Assembly: GCA_033807695.1 (NCBI GenBank)
Contig: CM066307.1
Coordinates: forward strand, 1,116,001-1,180,000
DNA: 64,000 bases
Direction of reading: 5' to 3'
Origin: Daedaleopsis sinensis
Taxonomy: Eukaryota; Basidiomycota; Agaricomycetes; Polyporales; Polyporaceae
In this document: positions 56,779 through 64,000 of the stretch, piece after piece
Numbering within the stretch: position 1 is the first letter of the stretch
Layout of the letters: each line of letters starts with the position of its first letter
The notes under the pieces: generated by a model
What the model saw: only the letters and a program-made list of their open reading frames with translations
The model's database searches: none
Told to the model about the DNA's origin: nothing
Made by a program: the position numbers and the translations under genes

Positions 56779-57757
56779 CTTGCTTTTTGTCACGTACTAA
56801 TGCTTGTGTTACCCTTGTTCAACCACAAGTCCTCGAGCATATTTCTGCGGCCGGGAAAGTAGTTATTCTTATTTCTTTGCGAGAAGAGCGAGCTTTCTTG
56901 TCACTGTGCACCGACCTTCCCTCGAATATGTACCAGGCGCCCACATGGCGCTACCTGCCAGGCTGGGAGCGATTTCAAGAGAAGACGTTCTGTGCACAGT
57001 AGAGCTTACCTGTTCTTTAAGAAAAGTTTCTAGACAGCTCTTAGTGCTACACTCATCTTCTGTGGACGTTTTGAGAGCAGTCCGTCTCGAAGTGTCTGAG
57101 GAACCAGCGACATCGCCCAACAGCATCGACATGTTGAACATTGAGCGCCCACCACCGTAACCTAAGTACTTGCTGGTGCCAGCAGGTCAAGCTGGAGGCG
57201 CAATCGCGCGTAAACACCTGTTGTACACCGTCTCCCTGCTCTCCGAGTCGATGCTCTGCCCGCGTAACTTAGGACTGCGCACTGAGCTTGGAGAAGCATT
57301 ACCCAAGTACGAACTCGATGCCGCAGATCATGGCAAGCCTAGTAGGCCTCCGTCACAGTGCCGTCCTTCAAGTTTATCATTCGCCGCCGCCGCCGCGGAC
57401 CTCAGCCTATGGCGGACGTGGCGCCGATATGCCGCCATTTGCTGCTGCACATCCTGACTCGGGGCGACGAAGAGAATAAATATTCGGACGGCGTCGGCGC
57501 TACTAGCCACGGCGCACCATCCTCATGTCGATCATCCCAGCGCCGGCGGGACATGAACGTCGCCTTCGAGGAGGACTAGAGGGCGAGAGACTTGTACCGC
57601 AAGGCGTGTCATTGGACAGCGAAGGGGCACGCGTGTTCCCGCCAGGCCATACTTACGAAACATATAGCAAGCGTTAACGTTCATATTCAACCCAACGGTA
57701 CTCTTCTGCACTTCTTCGTACTAGTGGTCCCTCTCGATCAGGCATGGTAGCGACGTC
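56779..57757. other. Intergenic spacer
   Basis: About 980 bp between tRNA-Tyr and the stop of PLP enzyme copy 1. Short frames only; no domain seen. Confidence 0.4.
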
Positions 57758-59721
57758 TCATGCCGCGTTTTGGGGCGACAGGATGATGTCCTTGATCTCC
57801 TGACAGACTGCGTTGAGTGCCTTTCCAAGGTACTCGAAGTCGGAGACCTGTCGCGCATGATGTCATTGTACAGTGCGGCCTCTAACGCAGGGCGAGGATG
57901 ATCGGACTGACCTCGTTGAAGACCTGCGTGCTGCAGCGACACCAGAACGCGCCGTTGTGGAAGAAGTGTGCAGCGTACGTGTTCCACTCGAACAAGAGCT
58001 TCTCCTGCAGATACTTGTTGACCTCCGCGATCTGTTCTGCGGTGTATATCTCCCCGCGATACTTCTCGACTGGCAACGGGAGCTGGACGTTCGGCTGGGC
58101 GGTGTTCAGGTTTCAGTAACATATCCGAGCGGTCGAGGCCTACCGGATGCTCACCATGTTGAGAGTGAGCTCTCCGCTGATATCAATATCGCGAGTGCCC
58201 ATGACCTCGACAAGCTTCTTCGCACCCTCGATAGCGGTCTTATGGCAGTAGTCGTTGATCGCCTTCTCCCCTCCGAGCCACTGGCGGAATGCGAGAGCTG
58301 TCCTCGATCCGGGTCGGCTCCATGCATTTTCGAGTGTAGATTCAAGAACAACTTACCAGCAGGAATGGTGCAATAGGTCACGAAATCGCTTGTCGCCGTG
58401 TCTGCGTTTGTTCCAGTCAGCATGGCAACTTATGTGCACCTACCCGCGTTAGCTTACACTGGTGTGCCAAGACGAAGTTCTTCCCGTATGCCGGAGTGCC
58501 CGGCGATGCATATTCATGAGATGTGGGGAGGGACGTCTTGATGAGGTGCTGGTTCCTAGTATCACACAACTCAGCGGTCACGCACCGTCACAGCTGGACG
58601 GACATTGCCCACTCACCGCTTCGGCACGTAGAAGACGGCACACCCACGCTTCACGAACAACCACTTATGCAAGTTCGAAAACCAAAAGTCGGGCTTTGCT
58701 GAGGTCAGGTCGAGGTCGACCTAAACCGACCATCGTCAGCGAATACAAGTTTTCTCGCTCCATTGGAACACGAGCATGCAAGGCACAGACCTCCTGTCCG
58801 ATACTATGGGCCGCGTCGATCACGGTCCACGCACCCTCCTCGTGGGCGATGCGCACCATCTCCTGCCACGGCATGAGCACCCCCGGGTTCGCAGTCATCG
58901 CGTCGATGACGACCACGATCTTGTTTCCCTTCGTGGCCGCGTCCGGGTCGTCCGTGCGACTCGGCAGGATCGGCGGCACGTCCGTGAACTCAGTGTGCGC
59001 GTGCGCCTGCTTGAACTCGCGCAGCTTCGCGCGGAAGACGGCGAGGATCTGCGCGTGCGTGAGCGGGAAGTCGTACTGGATGCCGAGCGCGGTCGGGCGG
59101 CCGGGGTCGGTGTCCGCAATTGATTTGATCGCGTTCGCGACCGGATAGTAGGTCGTCGAAGCTGCGCGCAGACGGGACAGCATACCGGTGAGTTATAGTT
59201 GTTTGGAGCTGCGTATAGGACGGCATGGAACGTACCTCCGATCAGGAGATCCCCATGGCGCCACTCGAAGTTCCTCAGGACGGTGTTGAGGGCTGTAGAC
59301 ACATTGGGAGTCATCACGACCTCGTCTGTGTCGACCCCAATCAACTTCGCGAGGGCCTCCCTGTTTATCGTATGCTCGTTACTACCCCGAGGGAGATTCG
59401 AACGGGACAGGGCTCACCGAGCTTGGACGAGGAGAGTCTTGAATTTGAATCGATGGAATTTATCCGGGTTGCTTTCGACTTCGCTTGACAGCTGGCTCAT
59501 CGCGAACAAGACAGGGTGTGGGAGGGATCCATAAGAGGCTATACGTGCACTTCAGTACTATACTATAGCCTTACGAGGTATGGAGGGTCTTTACCGTGGT
59601 TTAGATTGACATAATCTTCATCCAATGCGAAATATTTCTTTAGAGCGTGTCCGAATGGTGGAGGCTTGGAGCTGGGGTCGTAGGTGTCCCAAGGCCCTGC
59701 TGTCGGTGTGAAAGGGGCCAT
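57758..59721 (-). CDS. Class V PLP enzyme (isopenicillin-N-epimerase/Egt2-like), copy 1
   Basis: Fold-type I PLP enzyme of the aminotransferase class V group that includes isopenicillin N epimerase, LolT and Egt2-type C-S lyases. It starts [16 protein letters not shown], then [25 protein letters not shown], the family signature. Further motifs: [45 protein letters not shown] (PLP-ring Asp and His) and the Schiff-base Lys in FSNLHKWLF. The C-terminal small domain includes [11 protein letters not shown] and [16 protein letters not shown] and ends IILSPQNAA. About eight introns, all short. A second Met ten codons upstream (59751) is possible. No frameshift seen, so probably active; the substrate is unknown. 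Confidence 0.88.
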
Positions 59722-60539
59722 GCTCGGCGAACTTCGTTGTCTAAAACGCACAAGCTAGGTCAGTCAATTGCAACGCAACGCAAATTCCGGCGGAGAGGCG
59801 ATCTATGATTATTTTGTGCCGTGGCATGACAGTGACGCGCTACTAGGAAACAGCCATTACAGTATGGCCATAATAAGAATGACTACTACCTTTGGAACGA
59901 CTGAGTTGATGTAGATCTACACCTTAAGGTAAAAGGTTCGCTGGTTCGTGCAGAGGTTAGTTGCGGTACTTTATAGGCCTAATACTTTCCTGAGTCGAGT
60001 CATTTGCCACGCGGCAATGACCCACGCGGTAGTGCGAAAATGACTCGAAAGCTGACGCAAAGCGATTGTAAGCCCCTGTGATACGGAGAGCATATGCATA
60101 CCTAATAGGACGATCATCAATGTGTCAAGGACCAGCCACTGGCATTACTTAGCAGGTTCACGTTGACGTTCATCTCTGACAGAACGGGGTGTCAACTTGA
60201 TGCGCTATGAAGAACCGAGGTTCTTACCCGTATATACTATACAGAATTCACATCGCACTGCTCGCGAGAACAACTAATGTTGCCAGCCTCCTGTCACAGT
60301 ACTCGGCGAAGGAGATCTATCAACGTTGCGACTCTCGAGGTTTCCTCGTCTCCGAGTCGACTCTCTTGTCGTACTGTGTCGGAGCTTAAATCTTGCGCTC
60401 GCCATATCGCGCGGAGTTCAATTAGCCGTTCGGAAGAACTGGTGGTGGTGAATCCAAGGAGTATAAGTACATAGCACAATGAATTGGCGGTACTCCTCAT
60501 GAGACCCCTACACTCTCAAATTGTTCTACATACTCTGCT
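59722..60539. other. Spacer between the tandem PLP genes
   Basis: About 820 bp. Contains an imperfect hairpin near 59996-60050 (CGAGTCATTT ... AAAATGACTCG). No remnant of a third copy and no element ends were found. Confidence 0.4.
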
Positions 60540-62505
60540 CTAAGGAGATAGAATAGTCTCCTTGATCTCCTTGCAGACCGCGTTGATTGCCTTCCCAAGG
60601 TATTCGAAGTCGGAGACCTGTTGCCCGTCAATGTTAGTGCATCATTCGTCGGACAGAAACCAACAGTGGACTGACCTCGTTGAAGACCTGCGTGCTACAG
60701 CGACACCAGAACGCGCCGTTGTGGAAGAAGTGCGCCGCGTACGTGTTCCACTCGAACAAGAGCTTCTCCTGCAGATACGTGCTGACCTCCGCGATCTGTT
60801 CTGCGGTATATATCTCCCCGCGGTACTTCTCGACGGGCAACGGGAGCTGGACGTTCGGCTAAGGGCAATCCGATTGAACGTTAGTGGCGGTCTAGGAGCC
60901 CTGGGCCGCTTCCGTAAAATCGACCGCTCACCATGTTGAGCGTTAACTCCCCGCTAACGTCGACGTCGCGAGTACCCATGACTTCGGCGAGCTTTTTTGC
61001 GCCCTCAACGGCGGTCTTATGGCAATAGTCGTATATCACTTTCTCGCCCCCGAGCCACTCGCGGAAGGCAAGGGCTGTACACGGTCAGTTCGCATCTACA
61101 ATTATTCAGGTTAGTTACAGGTACGACATACCGTCGGGGATCGTGCAGACGGGAACCAAATCGGCAGTTCCTGTCCCTGATTTTCCCGTGAATCCTGAAT
61201 CACTTATGATACGACACGAATAAAGCATGCATTCATGTTGCATCACGAAGTTCGTGCCCTTTTCCTGATACGCCGGTGTGCCAGGAGACGTGTATTGGTG
61301 GGACGTCGGGATAGAAGACTTGATGATGTACTGGTTCCTATCGTTTCATGCCCACCGTGAGTTCCTCCATCACGAACCAGGCTCGATCCACTCACCGCTT
61401 CGGCACGTATAGAACTGCACATCCACGCTTCGCATATAGCCACTTATGACAGTTGGAGAGCCAGAAGTCAGGCTTAGCCTCGCTCAGGTTGATGTTGGGC
61501 TAGAGGTCAATCATGTCAAATCAATCGTCGACGTCAGCCAGACCCGGACACAGGCAAGCCACGGACCTCCTGGCCGATGCTATGAGCGGCATCGATGACA
61601 GTCCACACGCCCTCCTCGCGCGCGAACCGAACCATTTCCTGCCACGGCATGAGCGCGCCCGGGTTAGCGGTGATGGAGTCGATGACGACCACGATCTTCT
61701 TCTTCTTCTTGGCCGGGTCGTCCGTGAACCCCGGCGAGAGCGGGGGCACGTCCGTGAACTCCGTGCCCGCATGCGCCTGCTTGAACTCGCGGATCTTCGA
61801 GCGGAAGATGTCGAGAATCTGCTCATGCGTGAGTGGGAAGTCGTACTGGATGCTGAGCGCAGTGGGACGGCCGGGGTCCGTGCGGTCCGCGAGGTATTGG
61901 ATGGTGTTCGCGACCGCGCCGTAGGTCGTCGTGGCTGTAGTGAGTGGGTCAGGGGTCATAGCTGAGTATTGTATGGTCAGGGAAGCGTTCGACTTATACC
62001 TCCGATGAGAAGGTCTCCGTCGCGCCACTCAAAGTTCCGCAGGACCGTGTTGAGGGAGTGCGTCGCGTTAGGAGTCATGACAACTTCGTCGGTATCTGCA
62101 CCGATCAGCTTTGCGACGGCCTCTCTGTTGGTTTCACGGTTAGCAAAGCACCGAGGCTGAATCGGTCCAACGTGTGACACCCACCGAGACTTGTTCAGAA
62201 GGGGCTTAAATGCGAATCGGTTGAACTGGTCCGGGTTGCTCTCAACCTCGTATGAAAGCTTATTAACCGCGTACATCACGGGTAGAGGAAGGGATCCATA
62301 AGACCCTGTATAACGTCAACATAATTATTTTGACTGTTAACCAAGTAGTCGTGCAGACATCCTGGATGACCGACATACCATGATTCAAGTTGACGTATTT
62401 CTCGTTGAACCCAAAGTATTTTCTCAATGGATGTCCGAAAGCGGGCGGCGGTGAGTCGGGGTCGTAGCTTTCGCCAGGACCAGGAGTCGGAATCAGAGGA
62501 GCCAT
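60540..62505 (-). CDS. Class V PLP enzyme, copy 2 (tandem paralogue)
   Basis: Same gene structure as copy 1, 0.8 kb away in the same orientation. It starts [16 protein letters not shown], with [69 protein letters not shown] and the Lys in [14 protein letters not shown]. It carries a Lys run ([11 protein letters not shown]) where copy 1 has a neutral stretch, and extra residues ([11 protein letters not shown]) after the TNFVMQHE exon. Ends KETILSP. Intron positions match copy 1 at HG|SYG, KR|NQ, NM|PNV and NE|VSD. All catalytic residues seen in copy 1 are kept. It may use a different substrate given drift in the N-terminal half. Confidence 0.87.
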
Positions 62506-63388
62506 GATTCGAGCGCTTCAAGTTGACCGGGCAGTCTCAAGATCTGTGAATACCACTTTGATCAGCGACACTCCTCCGAGCGCTGCGTATTCAGCTTACC
62601 TTTACCAAAAGATCGATGAGTTTTTGAACAACGATTGCCGTCGTGGTGAATGGAGAGCCGTCCCGTGGGTAAAGTGTGCGGTGGGAACTTCGAAGCTCGA
62701 TGTCGTACAGCAGGCTTTCGCGATTTATATACCGTTGGGTGGACCTGAGTCGAGTCAGATCTTGATAGCTGACTGAGAGTCACAAGCAAGCTGCAACTGC
62801 AAGTGCCAAGCAAGAGTATTATTGCTATCAGCGTCTCTCGAGTCATGCTCGCCGCGGCCCGTATTCACCGCGGTATGACAGGCCTCACTTTTTAACCTGG
62901 CGCCCTGCACGACGAATCCATCCGCGGGAATTTAAGAACTATCTACCGGGACTGACTTATAATGACCTGGAAGAAACCGAGGAATAAGGATATGTTGCTG
63001 GTCGCGAACTCAAGCGGAACCTATCCCATGGTTCGCGACAACTCTACTTCAAGGTCTAACGAAGTGAGTAGAACTTACATCCGATATACATGCTTCAAGA
63101 CCAAGCCTCTACTGTTCAGAGTCTCAGTTTCGCCAACGGTTCGTCATGGATGACATGTCAGCTCCGTCAAAGACAGCCCAACAGGAGGATAACATACCAA
63201 GTCTTGATCATCCTAGTACTAGGTTTGCATGACGGCTAGCAGAATAGTGGTCTGAAAGTAGGCCAGGGCGTGGAGCTTATTCATCGATTCGATGGGTCAG
63301 AAAAGTGTTATTGACTGCATCAAGCGGTCAAAGGTGGGTGTAGATGACTTGTACAGCCGATGTTACCGAAGACACCAAGCATTTTGTA
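62506..63388. other. Intergenic spacer
   Basis: About 880 bp: promoter of PLP copy 2 and 3' flank of the uridine kinase gene. No coding or RNA feature supported. Confidence 0.4.
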
Positions 63389-64000
63389 TTACAAGTAGTA
63401 CCGGTCACCTATTGACACGGTCAGTATCCCGATAGATCGTCTCTTGGGACTGTGACAGAGGGAGCACTCACCAATATGGCCCATACCCGGCTCCACAGCC
63501 CACACCTTCCTCCCCTCTTCCTCCATCTCCGTCTTCGTCTTCGCAGTGAAAACCATCTCGTCGTCCTCGTCTTCCGCCACAGGCTCCTGGCTACTAGTCT
63601 CGGGCAGACTAGGCGAAGTATCCCACAGCGCCCACGATTCACGCAGGATGGGGTCGATCGCCCCGCAGATGATGCGCACACGCGGGAACGAGCGCTGGAG
63701 GACACGCACGCCTCCACGGGCGGCGACGATGAATGTGACGAAGATGATGTTCTCCTGCGGCACCCCGTGGTCGAGTAACACGCGGATTGCCATGAACGCC
63801 GCGGCACCGGTTCCGATCTATGGGGTCGAGCGATATGGAGGTTAGCAGGATTGTGCTATCTAGGGATGGTGGGAGGAACGATCGCACCTGTGCGTCGAGG
63901 AGGAAGACGAAGCTTTTCTCGGCGAGATGGCGTTGGCGGATGCATGTGGGGAGCATGAGATGTAGGAGGAGTGGCTCTCCGGTGCTATCCTCTGACTGGA
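63389..64000 (-). CDS. URK1: Uridine kinase, C-terminal part (runs off the right edge)
   Basis: Pyrimidine salvage enzyme; only the C-terminal UPRT-like domain lies in the window. Visible: LHLMLPTCIRQRHLAEKSF, VFLLDAQ|IGTGAAAFMAIRVLL (splice at about 63819-63889), DHGVPQENIIFVTFIVAARGG, VRIICGAIDP and the end VEPGMGHIG|DRYYL. In Urk1-type proteins this pseudo-UPRT domain follows the P-loop kinase domain, which must lie beyond position 64000. LLDAQIGTGAAA in place of the LLDPMLATGG of true UPRTases argues for URK1 over FUR1. An acidic ~40-residue insert (PVAEDEDDEMVF) interrupts the domain before the last strand. Confidence 0.85.

Noticed and set aside
1..64000. CRISPR arrays, bacterial operons or prophage
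   Set aside because: No spaced direct repeats; introns, tRNA introns and protein families are fungal throughout.

Overview
This 64 kb window is nuclear DNA of a filamentous basidiomycete, most likely an Agaricomycete (a wood-decay polypore-type genome would fit, but the species cannot be read from the sequence). The signs are compact genes broken by many GT-AG introns of about 50-70 nt, short intergenic spaces, balanced to slightly GC-rich coding sequence, intron-containing tRNAs followed by T-runs, and protein families typical of this group. Gene models below were assembled by eye across splice sites, so outer limits are firmer than some internal junctions.

Layout. 0.6-6.6 kb: trehalose-6-phosphate synthase (TPS1) and a membrane-anchored TAP-type alpha/beta hydrolase, with a terminal-inverted-repeat element between them. 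7.3-18.3 kb: a BSD2/Ndfip-type Rsp5 adaptor, a possible membrane microprotein, a NIPA/Rsm1 C3HC zinc-finger protein divergent from an ENV7/STK16-type kinase, a basic/acidic protein with a matrin-type zinc finger, and the mitochondrial RNase II-type exonuclease DSS1. 18.5-25.2 kb: an unusual zinc-type alcohol dehydrogenase, a second terminal-repeat element, the sterol 14-alpha-demethylase ERG11/CYP51 and a pyridoxamine-oxidase-fold protein. 25.8-30.6 kb: V-ATPase subunit e (VMA9) and an AVT3-type vacuolar amino-acid transporter, divergent, with a 789 bp TIR element filling most of their shared promoter and a long degenerate inverted repeat inside a transporter intron.

30.9-40.7 kb: a PD-(D/E)XK-nuclease plus kinase protein that resembles Crinkler-type effectors, the small-RNA methyltransferase HEN1, ribosomal stalk protein P0 and a large PPR-like protein. 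41-49.7 kb: a disordered protein rich in SUMO-interaction motifs, a two-domain DUF427 protein, VPS51 (GARP), tRNA-Val(CAC), a Sfk1/DRAM-family membrane protein and a DsbA-fold oxidoreductase. 51.6-64 kb: a palmitoylated YCK-type casein kinase I, a small mitochondrial protein, tRNA-Tyr(GTA), a tandem pair of class V PLP enzymes with a patch of near identity, and the C-terminal part of uridine kinase at the right edge.

Most genes are conserved housekeeping genes and there is no biosynthetic cluster. The most unusual parts are the nuclease-kinase gene at 30.9-33.1 kb, the transposon abutting VMA9, the snap-back repeat in the AVT3 intron, the related terminal-repeat elements at 3.7 and 20.4 kb, and the duplicated PLP enzymes.
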